Shown piece by piece: positions 1 to 8,843 of a DNA stretch of 64,000 nucleotides (within the stretch, counting starts at the first letter, position 1; each line of letters opens with the position of its first letter). The DNA comes from a bacterium. Lineage in GTDB: Bacteria > Joyebacterota > Joyebacteria > Joyebacterales > Joyebacteraceae. A program made the position numbers and the translations under genes. The notes under the pieces were generated by a model. That model did no database searches. It was not told the DNA's origin and saw nothing but the letters and a program-made list of their open reading frames with translations. The stretch covers positions 38,395-102,394 of the forward strand of contig JALGZK010000007.1 in NCBI GenBank assembly GCA_025774935.1. Direction: 5' to 3'.

Positions 1-548
1 CGCAGAGTTCAGGTCTCGGGTTCATCGTCGAGTACGACAGCCGCGACAACCACCTGAACCCGCAGGGCGGGCACTTCCTCGACACGTCGATCACGTTCAA
101 CGCGGAGTGGCTCGGGAGCGACAAGAGGTACCAGATCTACGAGGGCTCCTACAACTACTACTGGGGGAGGAAGTCCGGACACGTGGTTGCCTACCGGCTC
201 CACACCAGAGTCGCGAAGGGCGACGTGCCGATCTTCGACCTCAGCTACTACGGCGAGAGGAGCGACCTCCGCGGCTACTCGGCCGGCACGTATCAGGACA
301 ACTTCCTTCTCTGCACCCAGCTCGAGTACCGGTGGAGATTCCACAGGAAGTGGGGTGTGGTGGCGTTCGCGGGGACCGGCGGCGTGGCGCCCTCGATCTC
401 GGACATGGACTGGGGGAACGGCCTCCCGAGCGCGGGCCTCGGAATCCGGTACATGGCATCCGAGGATTACGCCACCAACGTCGGCATCGACTACGCGGTC
501 GGCATCGACGGCGGAGTCTTCTACTTCCGAATCGGCGAGGCGTTCTGA
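1..548 (+). CDS. Outer-membrane D15/Omp85-type barrel, C-terminal part (5' truncated by window)
   Basis: The reading frame is open from position 3 to the TGA at 546-548, so the gene begins before the window. The visible ~180 residues alternate polar and aromatic residues as in beta strands, and contain YGERSDLRGYSAGTYQDN followed by a strand-like LEYRWRF. This matches the 'RGY' strand-turn region of bacterial surface antigen (D15/BamA) barrels. The protein ends in a barrel-like FYFRIGEAF. It would sit in the outer membrane. It heads a cluster of envelope genes that ends with another POTRA/D15 protein. The N-terminal half, including any POTRA or enzymatic domain, cannot be seen, so the subfamily is uncertain. 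Confidence 0.75.
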   Translation, partial: QSSGLGFIVEYDSRDNHLNPQGGHFLDTSITFNAEWLGSDKRYQIYEGSYNYYWGRKSGHVVAYRLHTRVAKGDVPIFDLSYYGERSDLRGYSAGTYQDNFLLCTQLEYRWRFHRKWGVVAFAGTGGVAPSISDMDWGNGLPSAGLGIRYMASEDYATNVGIDYAVGIDGGVFYFRIGEAF

Positions 549-617
549 CCGTCGGATGCGAATACAGGAGAAACGCCCCGGGGACGTCCTGAGGGGCCCG
601 GAACGGCCATTTCCGCC

Positions 618-646
618 TTGACTCCTGCCCGCCGGCAAGCGACAAT
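618..646 (+). promoter_or_regulatory. Sigma-70-type promoter for 734 gene
   Basis: TTGACT at 618-623, exactly 17 bp, then GACAAT at 641-646. It lies 88 bp before the start codon at 734 and after the stop of the preceding gene, so the barrel gene can be transcribed on its own. Confidence 0.6.
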
Positions 647-733
647 CACTCGCAGCATTTCGAGCCGGCGCGGTCCGGTATCCTCACGACTCCGGCCAGT
701 GCGCGTTCGCGCGACCCAGATCAGGAGACCGAA

Positions 734-1561
734 ATGAGAGGTCCGAGGCAGCTTCCCATCGTCGTAGCGCTCATTCTGCTTGTGATGTGCTCGGGTGTGG
801 CCCGCGGCCAGGCCGACGATCTGATGAAGCAGCAGGCGGAGACCGGCTGGCAGTTCATGGTCACGCCGTACCTCTGGATGGTGAGTCTCAAGGGGGAGGC
901 ACAGGTCGGCTGGAGGGAGTACGACGGCAACGTCGTGCCTCTCAAGGTCCCGATCGACATCGGCTTCAGCGACATCTGGGACAACCTGAGCTTCGCCGGG
1001 GCGCTCCACTTCGAGGTCAAGAAGAACGACTGGGGCGGCATCTTCGATGTGATGTACGTGCAGACCAAGCAGGTGCAGCGTGACGTCGTGTACCCGAACG
1101 AGGGACCGGGCACGCTGGACGTGAAGCTCGGACTCACCGTCGTCGACATCCTCGGCACGTACCGCGTCCAGCAGACCGACGTCGGATCGATCGAACTCCT
1201 GCTCGGTGCGCGCTTCACCGACTGGAACCCAGAGCTCACGTTCGCCTACGGCGACACGACGGAGACGCCGGACGCGGGAGGATCATGGACCGACCCCCTC
1301 GTCGGAGTGCGTCTGCATACGGACATCACGAACAAGTGGTACGCGTCGGCCCGGATCGAGATCGGGGGGTTCGGCATGGGTTCCGACTTCACGTCGGGCT
1401 TCCACCTCATCACCGGGTACAGGCTGACGAAGATGATCGATCTCAATCTCGGCTATCGTACAGTCAGCATCGACTGGTCGAGCGAGGGCGCGGGGGTTGA
1501 CGCGAGGACACTCGACCTCACGGAGAGCGGGTTCCTGCTGGGAGTCGGATTCAGGTTCTAG
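734..1561 (+). CDS. Secreted outer-membrane beta-barrel protein
   Basis: The 275-residue product starts with a signal peptide (MRGPRQLP, a hydrophobic run, then cleavage near GVARGQA). The mature part begins WQFMVTPYLWMVSLKG and continues as alternating strands rich in Trp, Tyr and Gly. It ends GFLLGVGFRF, with a terminal Phe typical of outer-membrane barrels. No catalytic motif is visible. ATG is preceded by an AGGAGACC ribosome site at 722-729. It is probably a small 8-12-stranded barrel of the kind annotated as 'outer membrane protein'. The gene at 2296 has the same architecture. Exact function unknown. Confidence 0.7.
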   Translation: MRGPRQLPIVVALILLVMCSGVARGQADDLMKQQAETGWQFMVTPYLWMVSLKGEAQVGWREYDGNVVPLKVPIDIGFSDIWDNLSFAGALHFEVKKNDWGGIFDVMYVQTKQVQRDVVYPNEGPGTLDVKLGLTVVDILGTYRVQQTDVGSIELLLGARFTDWNPELTFAYGDTTETPDAGGSWTDPLVGVRLHTDITNKWYASARIEIGGFGMGSDFTSGFHLITGYRLTKMIDLNLGYRTVSIDWSSEGAGVDARTLDLTESGFLLGVGFRF

Positions 1562-1658
1562 GGCCGGACGAGAGCGTTCGGCCGCGCGCATAGGCGATCG
1601 AAAAGACCACCCCAAGACCGTCGCGGTTCCCAGGCCGCGCGAAGAGAGGAGTCTCCAC

Positions 1659-2234
1659 ATGCGAGCGCTGAAGCGCGTCGCCATTCTCGGCCTCATCGTT
1701 GCGCTGGCGGTCGGCTGCTCGTCGATTCAGTCGAACTACGACTACGATCCGACGGCCGACTTCTCGAAGTTCAAGACCTACGCGTGGATGGAGCGAGCGA
1801 CTGCCACCGACGGCAGCGGGCGTCAGGTGCAGCCGGGCGACATGACGGACAAGAGAATCAAGATGGCGGTCAACACGCAGCTGGCGGAGAAGGGGCTCAC
1901 GGAAGATAACCAGGACCCCGATCTCCTGCTTGCCTATTACGCCGGTATCGAGGAGAAGGTCGACGTCACCGACTGGGGCTACCGCTCCTACGGCGGCTGG
2001 TACGGGTACGGAAGCGGGTACGGCGGCTACTACGGAAGGGACGTCGACGTCTACTACTACAACCAGGGCACCATCGTCCTCGACATGGTCGACGTCGCCG
2101 ACGGAGAGCTCGTCTGGCGCGGGATCGTGAGCGACTACGTGACCGAATCCAACTCGCCCCAGCAGCGAGAGCAGAAGATCAACGAGGCGATCATGCTCAT
2201 CATGGTGAACTACCCGCCGCCGTCGCAGCAGTAG
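1659..2234 (+). CDS. DUF4136-type outer-membrane lipoprotein
   Basis: The 191-residue product begins MRALKRVAILGLIV and has a lipobox ending LAVGC, so Cys is acylated around residue 19. The mature start, SSIQSNYDYDPTADFSKFKT, contains the 'YD...DFSxFKTYAW' opening of DUF4136 lipoproteins. A Gly/Tyr-rich stretch (GGWYGYGSGYGGYYG) sits mid-protein and a 'DGELVWRG' strand follows. The frame stays open upstream to 1497, but ATG at 1659 is chosen because the signal peptide starts there and GAAGAGAGGAG precedes it. It lies between two barrel genes in one direction, so a role in envelope assembly is plausible but unproven. Confidence 0.75.
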   Translation: MRALKRVAILGLIVALAVGCSSIQSNYDYDPTADFSKFKTYAWMERATATDGSGRQVQPGDMTDKRIKMAVNTQLAEKGLTEDNQDPDLLLAYYAGIEEKVDVTDWGYRSYGGWYGYGSGYGGYYGRDVDVYYYNQGTIVLDMVDVADGELVWRGIVSDYVTESNSPQQREQKINEAIMLIMVNYPPPSQQ

Positions 2235-2295
2235 CAACGGGATCACATGAACGCGCGCCCCTCGCGGGGCCGGAATCGGGAAACGGAGGACGAAT

Positions 2296-2937
2296 ATGAA
2301 ATGGAGGGTATGCCTCGCGGTCGCGCTCGTGTTCCTCTGCTGTTCGACGCCCGCGCTGGCGCAGAGGCGCATGTCCGGCGGCTCAGGGACCGTCAGCGCG
2401 AACGAGACGAAGTTCGAGATCACGCCTCTCTATGGATGGATTTGGGGTGGCACGATTCGGACGTACGAAGGTGACTTCATTCTCGACGCGTCTGGCGGCT
2501 GGGGTGTTCTCGTCGACATCACGCTGAGACCCGGCGCTCAGCTCGAGCTGAAGTACATCCGACAGGACACAGACCTGTACTTGAAGTCAGGAGTCGAAAG
2601 AGAGACGCTCGCGGACATCGCCGTCAATTACTACCAAGTCGGCGGGCTCTACGAATTCCAGCACAAGGGGAACGCCGACTTCTTCGGGACGGTGACACTG
2701 GGGGCGACACAGCTGAGTCCGAAGAACGTCGCCGCCGGAGACGAGTGGCTGTTCTCGTCTACCCTCGGCGTGGGGACCAAGGTCTTCCTGAGCGAGCGGA
2801 TCGGTCTCAGACTCCAGGCGGACTGGATGCTGAACTTCGTCACATCGTCGATGTGGTGCGGCTGGTACGGTTGTTCCCTTGGCGGCCAGGCCATCTCGCA
2901 GGGCATGCTGTCCGCAGGACTCATTTTCGCGTTCTAG
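2296..2937 (+). CDS. Secreted small outer-membrane beta-barrel protein
   Basis: The 213-residue protein has a signal peptide (MKWRVCLAVALVFL, cleavage after PALAQ). Strands alternate through FEITPLYGWIWGGTIRT, LELKYIRQ, and a C-terminal MLSAGLIFAF ending in Phe. A CGWYGC pair near the end could form a disulfide-bonded loop. The ATG follows AACGGAGGACGAAT, a good ribosome site. It is similar in layout to the 734 gene, and the two flank the DUF4136 lipoprotein. No enzyme motifs are visible. Specific function unknown. Confidence 0.7.
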   Translation: MKWRVCLAVALVFLCCSTPALAQRRMSGGSGTVSANETKFEITPLYGWIWGGTIRTYEGDFILDASGGWGVLVDITLRPGAQLELKYIRQDTDLYLKSGVERETLADIAVNYYQVGGLYEFQHKGNADFFGTVTLGATQLSPKNVAAGDEWLFSSTLGVGTKVFLSERIGLRLQADWMLNFVTSSMWCGWYGCSLGGQAISQGMLSAGLIFAF

Positions 2938-3048
2938 CGGGACGGGCCGCAGGACGGCGATTCGAGAAGCCATCTGACGGGCGCCCGGTCATGACCGCGC
3001 GCCCGTTTCTTCTTCAACCACAGATGAGCATCGAAAGGACATCGGAGC

Positions 3049-4368
3049 GTGCGTCTCACACCGATCCTCCTCTCCTTGTTCCTCCTTCTCTCTGCTCCTC
3101 TGTCCTCGGTCGCGCAGAACGGGGATGACTCCGAGGCGAAGTACGCGGGGATGACCATCACCAAGATCACAATCTCGGGCAACGAGAAGACGAAGGAGCA
3201 CTACATCTGGCGGGAGATCGAGCTCGAGGTCGGGGAGCCTCTCGATCCCAAGATCCTCTCGGAGGACATCGGGCGTCTGAAGAACGTGGGTGTCTTCAGC
3301 TCCGTAGTGGTCGTTGAGAAGGAACACGAGGGCGGTATCGCGCTCGAGTACATGGTGCGGGAGATGCCGGGCTTCATCCCCTTCGTCACCTTCGCCTACT
3401 CCGAGACCGACGGCTGGTCCATCGGCCCCGCGGTGTTCGCCGGGAACTTCCTGGGGCGCACCATCAAGCTGTCGGGGTCCGTGCTCTTCGGCGGGACGAA
3501 CGTCTACTCCTTCGGGTTCAGACATCCATGGATCGCGGGCCAGCGCGTCTATCTTGACGCGTCCCTCAAGCACACGATTCGCGACAACACCTACTACGAC
3601 TTCCAGGAGACCGTCGACGAGTTCACACCGTGGATCGGTGGCTACCTTGGGAAGAACGGACGGATCGAGGGGATGCTCGGGTACTTCAGCGTCGGGAGCG
3701 ACAAGGACGGGCGCACGCTCTCCGCCGACAACCGCGACGAGATGATTCGATCGGCCCTCTCGACCTACTATGATTCGCGCGACGTCTACAGCGACCCTCA
3801 CGTCGGCTGGCACTCCGGCATCGAGGTCATGGTGTCGAAGGGCATCATGGACACGCCGGCCGAGTACTGGACCGGCACCATCGATATCAGGCGGTATCAG
3901 CCGTTGCTCTGGGGGAATCCTCTCGCAGTCGGCCTGCTCACCACCCTCCAGTCCGGGACCGTCGGCGTGGACATCCCGGAGTACATGCAGTACAACCTGG
4001 GTGGCGCGAACAGCATCCGCGGCTACACAGCGGACGGTCTCGGCATGAAGCTCTTCGGCAAGAACCAGCTCATCCTGACCGTGGAGCAGCGCCTCGACAT
4101 CATCCCCCTCAGAGAAGTCAAGGCCTTCGGCTGGGCCTTCAGCGCGGGACTTCAGGGGGCGCTCTTCCTCGACAGCGGGATCGCCTGGAGTACGCCCGAG
4201 GAGTTCACGTGGGAGCGTGAGAAGACCGGAGTCGGAGTCGGGCTGCGGGTCCTCTTCCCGTGGGTGGAGATGATCCGGCTGGACTTCGGCTTCAACCAGC
4301 AGTGGGAAAGCACGTTCAATCTTGGATTCGGTTCGAAGTTCGACGCGCAGAGGAACCGCATCCGCTGA
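3049..4368 (+). CDS. Short BamA-like protein: one POTRA plus D15 barrel
   Basis: This 439-residue protein starts at GTG, which fits the signal peptide (MRLTPILLSLFLLLSAPLSSVAQ). Residues ~35-105 are one POTRA-like unit (TITKITISGNEKTKEHYIW ... EPLDPKILSEDIGRLKNVGVFSSV). The remainder is a barrel with a 'GANSIRGYTADGLG' motif, the RGY signature of Omp85 barrels. Canonical BamA has five POTRAs and about 800 residues, so this is an accessory Omp85 (single-POTRA) rather than the essential BamA. It would insert or secrete proteins, or export a lipid, at the outer membrane. A strong hairpin follows the stop. Confidence 0.78.
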   Translation: MRLTPILLSLFLLLSAPLSSVAQNGDDSEAKYAGMTITKITISGNEKTKEHYIWREIELEVGEPLDPKILSEDIGRLKNVGVFSSVVVVEKEHEGGIALEYMVREMPGFIPFVTFAYSETDGWSIGPAVFAGNFLGRTIKLSGSVLFGGTNVYSFGFRHPWIAGQRVYLDASLKHTIRDNTYYDFQETVDEFTPWIGGYLGKNGRIEGMLGYFSVGSDKDGRTLSADNRDEMIRSALSTYYDSRDVYSDPHVGWHSGIEVMVSKGIMDTPAEYWTGTIDIRRYQPLLWGNPLAVGLLTTLQSGTVGVDIPEYMQYNLGGANSIRGYTADGLGMKLFGKNQLILTVEQRLDIIPLREVKAFGWAFSAGLQGALFLDSGIAWSTPEEFTWEREKTGVGVGLRVLFPWVEMIRLDFGFNQQWESTFNLGFGSKFDAQRNRIR

Positions 4369-4391
4369 TCTCAAGCGACTGATGAATGTGA

Positions 4392-4419
4392 AGAGGCCGC
4401 TGCTGCCGCAGCGGCCTCT
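4392..4419. terminator. Bidirectional GC hairpin between convergent genes
   Basis: An 11-bp perfect stem (AGAGGCCGCTG / CAGCGGCCTCT) with a CTGCCG loop lies between the stop of the D15 gene and the stop of the convergent PLP enzyme gene. The downstream T tract is weak. It shares its core with five other hairpins in this window. Confidence 0.7.
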
Positions 4420-4454
4420 CTTGATGTCGCGGCCCCAAGGCGGCGCGCCCTCTC

Positions 4455-5618
4455 TTAGCCGACGTGCGCGAGAGCGCTCTCCAGATCCTCGATGAGGTCG
4501 TCCGGATGCTCGATCCCGGCCGAGATCCTGACGAGCCCGTCGCCCAGCCCGACCTTCTCCCGCTCCTCTCTCGGGATCGACGCATGCGTCATGAGTGCCG
4601 GGTGCTCGATGAGGGACTCGACCCCTCCGAGGCTCTCGGCGAGGGCGAAGACCTCCAGATTCTCGAGGAACGTCCGCGCCGCCTCGAGCCCGCCCGCGAT
4701 CTCGAACGACAGCATCCCGCCGAACCCCGACATCTGGCTCTTCGCGAGTTCGTGCTGCGGGTGGCTCGGGAGCCCGGGGTAGTGGACGCAGTCGATCTTC
4801 GGATGCGGCTCGAGATACTCCGCGATCTTCTGCGCGTTCTCGGCGTGCGCGCGCATCCTGACGGCGAGCGTCTTCGTCCCGCGCAAGACCATGTAGCTGT
4901 CAAAGGGGGAGAGGACGGCACCCACGGCGTTCTGGTTGAACTTGATCGCCCGGAATAGCTCCTCGTCGTTGACCATGATGGCGCCGCCGATCGAGTCGCT
5001 GTGACCGTTCATGTACTTCGACGTGCTGTGTAGGACGACGTCCGCTCCGAGGTCGAGCGGGTTCTGGAAGTACGGGCTCATGAACGTGTTGTCGACGGCA
5101 GTGATGATGCCCCGCTCTCGCGCGATGTCCGAGGCCTCGCGCATGTCGCAGAGGCGCATGATCGGGTTCGTCGGCGACTCGAGGAACACGAGCTTGGTGT
5201 TCTCCTTGAGCCCGCAGCGGATGTTCTCGCAGTCCCTGGCGTCGACGTAGGTGAACTCGATGCCGGCGTTCGGAGCGAGCACGCGGTCGAAGAGCCGCCG
5301 CGTCCCTCCGTAGAGGTCGTCGAACGCGACGACGTGGTCGCCGGGCTTGAGGACGGAGAAGCAGAGGGTCGCCTCGGCGGCCATGCCCGAGGAGAACGCC
5401 AGCCCGTACTTCGCGTTCTCGAGCGCGGCGAAGCGGGCCTCGAGCGCGTCGCGCGTCGGGTTCCCCGACCGCGAGTACTCGTACCCGGCCGTAGGCTCGT
5501 CGACTTTGCTGCGCGCGAACGTCGAGGAGAGGTGTATCGGCACGACGACGTCCCCGGAGCCTCCGTCACGGAAGTCCGGGTCCTCGCCGACGTGTACTGT
5601 CTTCGTCTCGAATCTCAT
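4455..5618 (-). CDS. Cystathionine gamma-lyase / gamma-synthase family PLP enzyme
   Basis: The 387-residue protein is a full-length Cys/Met-metabolism PLP enzyme. SGNPTRDALE (51-60), SSGMAA for phosphate binding (77-82), and VLHSTSKYMNGHSD with Schiff-base Lys201 are visible. The family includes gamma-synthase (MetB) and gamma-lyase (MccB/CTH). The gene lies 9 bp downstream of a cystathionine beta-synthase-like gene, so the lyase direction (cystathionine to cysteine, 2-oxobutyrate and ammonia) is favoured, but family sequence alone does not settle this. Cytosolic tetramer in known members. ATG at 5618 follows a modest purine-rich ribosome site. Confidence 0.85.
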   Translation of the reverse strand: MRFETKTVHVGEDPDFRDGGSGDVVVPIHLSSTFARSKVDEPTAGYEYSRSGNPTRDALEARFAALENAKYGLAFSSGMAAEATLCFSVLKPGDHVVAFDDLYGGTRRLFDRVLAPNAGIEFTYVDARDCENIRCGLKENTKLVFLESPTNPIMRLCDMREASDIARERGIITAVDNTFMSPYFQNPLDLGADVVLHSTSKYMNGHSDSIGGAIMVNDEELFRAIKFNQNAVGAVLSPFDSYMVLRGTKTLAVRMRAHAENAQKIAEYLEPHPKIDCVHYPGLPSHPQHELAKSQMSGFGGMLSFEIAGGLEAARTFLENLEVFALAESLGGVESLIEHPALMTHASIPREEREKVGLGDGLVRISAGIEHPDDLIEDLESALAHVG

Positions 5619-5627
5619 GTCGCCCCT

Positions 5628-6599
5628 CTATAGAAAGCCCTTCTCCTTCATCCAGTCGTCGTTGTAGATCCTGCTCAGGTAGTTGTATCCCGAATCGGGA
5701 AGTATGACCACGACGGTCTTCCCGGCGGGAAGGTCGCGTGCGACCTCGAGCGCCGCGTGGACCGCCGAGCCGCTCGACCCGCCCGCGAAGATTCCCTCCT
5801 CGCGCGCGAGCCTCCTCGCCATCAGGAACGACTCCCGGTCGCCGACCTGGAGCATGTCGTCGACGTGCTCGAACTGCATCGTCTCACAGAGCATGTCCTC
5901 GCCGATGCCCTCCACCATGTATACGTGCGGCTCCACGAGCTCACCGCGCTTGAACCAGTCGTAGTAGACGGAACCCTCCGGGTCGACGCCGATCACGCGG
6001 ACGTCCGGATTCTTCTCCTTCAGGAACTTCCCGGCCCCCGAGACCGTTCCGCCCGTTCCCGCGCCCGCGACGAGGACGTCGATGCGTCCTTCGGTCTGCT
6101 CCCAGATCTCTGGACCCGTGGTGGAGTAGTGCGCGTCGACGTTGGCGAGGTTGTGGTACTGGTTCGGCATGAACGAGTCCGGGGTCTCGGCCGCGAGTCG
6201 TTTCGCCGTCTCGTAGTAGCTCTCGGGCGAGGCCGCAGGAACGGCCGTCGGGCAGATCGTCACGTCGGCGCCGAGGGCCCTCAAGAGGTTCACCTTCTCG
6301 TCGCTCATCTTGTCCGGGATTGTGACGCGGAGCGAGTAGCCCTTGACCGCCGCGTAGAGCGCGAGCGCAATCCCCGTGTTCCCAGACGTGTTCTCGACGA
6401 TCGTCCCGCCGGGCTTGAGCTTCCCCGTCCTCTCCGCCTCCTCCACCATGTAGATCGCCATCCGGTCCTTCACGCTCCCGCCGGGATTGAAGAACTCGAG
6501 CTTCACGAGGACCGTCGCGGCGATGCCCTCCGTCACTCTGTTCAACTCCACGAGCGGCGTACCGCCGACTGCCTGGAGCACGTCGTGGTGGTGCGCCAT
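5628..6599 (-). CDS. Cystathionine beta-synthase-like / cysteine synthase PLP enzyme
   Basis: The 323-residue protein is a fold-type II PLP enzyme. GGSVKDR places the Schiff-base lysine at Lys44, and SGNTG (72-76) binds the substrate carboxylate. GTGGTVSG binds PLP phosphate, and IFAGGSSGSA is near the end. The 'VEGIGEDML' segment resembles cystathionine beta-synthase more than CysK. No heme domain or C-terminal CBS pair is present, so this is the minimal catalytic core. The open frame extends to 6830, but ATG at 6599 is chosen because AGGAGGAG lies just upstream and the family N-terminus begins there. It is co-transcribed with the gamma-lyase-like gene. Confidence 0.82.
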   Translation of the reverse strand: MAHHHDVLQAVGGTPLVELNRVTEGIAATVLVKLEFFNPGGSVKDRMAIYMVEEAERTGKLKPGGTIVENTSGNTGIALALYAAVKGYSLRVTIPDKMSDEKVNLLRALGADVTICPTAVPAASPESYYETAKRLAAETPDSFMPNQYHNLANVDAHYSTTGPEIWEQTEGRIDVLVAGAGTGGTVSGAGKFLKEKNPDVRVIGVDPEGSVYYDWFKRGELVEPHVYMVEGIGEDMLCETMQFEHVDDMLQVGDRESFLMARRLAREEGIFAGGSSGSAVHAALEVARDLPAGKTVVVILPDSGYNYLSRIYNDDWMKEKGFL

Positions 6600-6746
6600 G
6601 GTTCTCCTCCTGTTGCGGTCGGTATCGAGTCCTCTGTTCTGATGCCGGCCCGCCGGGTACGGTCCGGGCGGACGCGCCGTAAGGCCTACTCGCGACGGAG
6701 AGTACCACCGGATGGGCGCATCTGGAAGCCCCGTGAGGCTTCGTTC

Positions 6747-6775
6747 TTGACCACCGAGCGGAGCCGCGGTAGCAT
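6747..6775 (+). promoter_or_regulatory. Sigma-70-type promoter for PPIase operon
   Basis: TTGACC (6747-6752), a 17-bp spacer and TAGCAT (6770-6775) lie 57 bp before the ATG at 6833. It reads away from the divergent transsulfuration genes. Confidence 0.65.
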
Positions 6776-6832
6776 CTTCGAGCGCACGCGACGCCGTTCC
6801 CACCGGATCGACACACACACGAGGCAGCATTC

Positions 6833-7759
6833 ATGGCCGGTACAGCAGAAGGCGCCGGGAAGCTCCGGCGATGGCTCCGGAGCCCGCTCCTTCACTTCTT
6901 CGTGCTCGGGCTGGTCGTCTTCGGCCTCCACGCTCTCCTTAACCTGGAGGCGGAGACGTCCCGCAGGGACCCGCATCTCGTCGAGATCACCTCTGCCGAC
7001 ATCGAGTTCCTCCGCACGAACTGGAACCGCCTCATGGGCCGCGAGCCGACAGCCGACGAGCTCGAGCGTCTGCTCGGGGACTTCATCCGCGAGGAGGTGC
7101 TCTACCGCGAGGCGCTAGGGATGGGGCTCGACCAGCACGACACGGTGATTCGGCGCCGGCTCGCGCAGAAGATGGACTTCCTCTTCAAGGACCTCGCGGA
7201 GATGAACGAACCCTCCGACGAGGAGGTCGTGACCTACTTCGATGCGAACGCCGAGCGCTACCGCGCTCCGGCGACGGTGAGCTTCACGCACGTGTACTTC
7301 AGTCCCGATCTCCGGGGCGACCGGGCCTTTGCTGATGCGGAGGCCGCGCTGGCCGACGTCCGCGCGCGCGGCGTCGATCCGTCCGTCGATCAGGACGAGA
7401 CCGCCTCGCTCGGCGACCGGTTCATGTTGCAGAGCTACTACCCGCGCCAGACGTACGAGAGCGCCGCGTGGGAGTTCGGTCGGGGTTTCGCCGCCGCGCT
7501 TCCGGACCTTGAGACGGGGGAGTGGCACGGCCCAGTCGGGTCGGGGTTCGGTCTTCATCTCGTGTACCTTCACGAGAGGGTGGAACCCAGGCTCCCGGGA
7601 CTCGACGAGGTTCGCCAGCGCGTCGTGACTGACCTCCTCGCCGACAGGCGTCAGATGGTGAACAGGGCGGCCTACGCCGAGATCAGCTCGCGCTACACGA
7701 TCCTCGTCGAGGACATGCCCTACCGCGTTGCCGGCGAGAGCGGAGAGGAGACGCGATGA
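6833..7759 (+). CDS. Membrane-anchored PpiC-type peptidyl-prolyl isomerase
   Basis: The 308-residue protein has one N-terminal transmembrane helix (SPLLHFFVLGLVVFGLHALL, ~17-37). A SurA-N-like helical region follows (LRTNWNRLMGREPTADELER ... FIREEVLYREAL), then a parvulin/Rotamase domain. 'TGEWHGPVGSGFGLHLVYL' is the usual C-terminal strand-loop of that domain. It likely assists folding of exported proteins on the periplasmic face. Its stop overlaps the next ATG by 4 bp (ATGA), so it is translationally coupled to the HupE-like gene. The PPIase/HupE/DUF3604 neighbourhood recurs in other bacteria as I recall it. Confidence 0.82.
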   Translation: MAGTAEGAGKLRRWLRSPLLHFFVLGLVVFGLHALLNLEAETSRRDPHLVEITSADIEFLRTNWNRLMGREPTADELERLLGDFIREEVLYREALGMGLDQHDTVIRRRLAQKMDFLFKDLAEMNEPSDEEVVTYFDANAERYRAPATVSFTHVYFSPDLRGDRAFADAEAALADVRARGVDPSVDQDETASLGDRFMLQSYYPRQTYESAAWEFGRGFAAALPDLETGEWHGPVGSGFGLHLVYLHERVEPRLPGLDEVRQRVVTDLLADRRQMVNRAAYAEISSRYTILVEDMPYRVAGESGEETR

Positions 7760-8799
7760 CGAGGAACGCGGCACTCCTGCTTCTCGCCGCGCTGCTCCTG
7801 GCCGCGCCCGCGGTTCGCGCGCACAACGTCCATCCGGCGTTCCTCGAGCTCATCGAACGGGACGGCGGACAGGTCGACGTCACGTGGAAAGTCCCGCTCT
7901 ACCAGGGCAACCCCCTCCCGCTCGCTCCACTCCTCCCACCCGGCATGAGGGCCACGTCCGACCCGAGCCGCGCCGTCATCGGGAACGCCGTCGTCGAGCG
8001 GTGGACCGCCGTCGCCGGCGAGGACGGGCTGGCCGGACACGAAATCGGCGTGGACGGGCTCTCGACCCTTCTCACCGACGCTCTCGTGCGGGTCGAGCTG
8101 GCGGACGGGCAGGTGCATCGGGTCGTCCTTCGGGCGAACGAGCCATCGACCGTCATCCCCGCCGCCGGGAGCGGCGCCAGCGGGGGAGGCGGGATCCGCG
8201 CGAGTCTCGCGGGCATCGACCGCCTCCGGCTCCCAGTCCTCCTCGTCGGGGCCCTCGCGCTGGGGCTTCTCTCGTCGACGCGGAAGCGCGGCGCCATGCT
8301 CTGCGCGCTTGCCTTGATAGCGGGGTCGGTCGTCGGGTACACTGTTCCGCGCGCCGCCGCCGCGGAGTGGTTCCCTTCGGGGGGGCTTCCCTCGGAGGAA
8401 GAGGTGTCGCCGATCCTGCACGGTCTTCTCCTGAACACGTACCGCGCGTTCTCCTACGAGAACGAGGAGGCCGCCTACGACCGGCTGGCGCTCGGCGTCG
8501 TCGGAGATCTCCTGAGCGATGTCTACCTCGAGAACCGCGACGCGATGCAGATGGAAGAGGCAGAGGGCGCGACCACGATGATCGACAGGCTCGACGTGAA
8601 ATCGATCGAGTCGATGACACCGCGCGACGGTGGCGGCATCCAACTGATAGCCGACTGGGACGTCTACGGCTCCGTCCGTCACTGGGGCCACGTCCACTAC
8701 CGCCTGAACACGTACAGGGCGGAGCTGATCCTGGTACCTTCAGGGAACTACTGGAAGCTGGCCGGTGTGCAGCTGCTCGACGAACAGCGCGTCATGTGA
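7756..8799 (+). CDS. HupE/UreJ ectodomain fused to an unknown C-terminal domain
   Basis: The 347-residue product has a signal peptide (MTRNAALLLLAALLLAAPAVRA). The ectodomain that follows (HNVHPAFLELIERDGG ... VTWKVPLYQG) matches the N-terminal half of HupE/UreJ-type membrane proteins. The usual multi-helix HupE core is missing. There are only two hydrophobic segments (~158-172 and ~178-197), then a soluble domain of ~150 residues (EEEVSPILHGLLLNTYRAF ... WKLAGVQLLDEQRVM) resembling a small alpha/beta fold I cannot name. Start overlaps the PPIase stop. The chimeric layout suggests a changed role, perhaps as a sensor or assembly partner of the DUF3604 protein. Confidence 0.65.
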   Translation: MTRNAALLLLAALLLAAPAVRAHNVHPAFLELIERDGGQVDVTWKVPLYQGNPLPLAPLLPPGMRATSDPSRAVIGNAVVERWTAVAGEDGLAGHEIGVDGLSTLLTDALVRVELADGQVHRVVLRANEPSTVIPAAGSGASGGGGIRASLAGIDRLRLPVLLVGALALGLLSSTRKRGAMLCALALIAGSVVGYTVPRAAAAEWFPSGGLPSEEEVSPILHGLLLNTYRAFSYENEEAAYDRLALGVVGDLLSDVYLENRDAMQMEEAEGATTMIDRLDVKSIESMTPRDGGGIQLIADWDVYGSVRHWGHVHYRLNTYRAELILVPSGNYWKLAGVQLLDEQRVM

Positions 8800-8843
8800 C
8801 GGGTCCCGATCGAGCGCGCCCGGCCGAGGCAAGGGGGAGAGAC

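Noticed and set aside
7728..8843. Long open frame upstream of the DUF3604 start
   Set aside because: It overlaps the PPIase/HupE genes in another frame, is Arg/Pro-rich and low-complexity, and the ribosome site plus signal peptide mark the real start at 8844.
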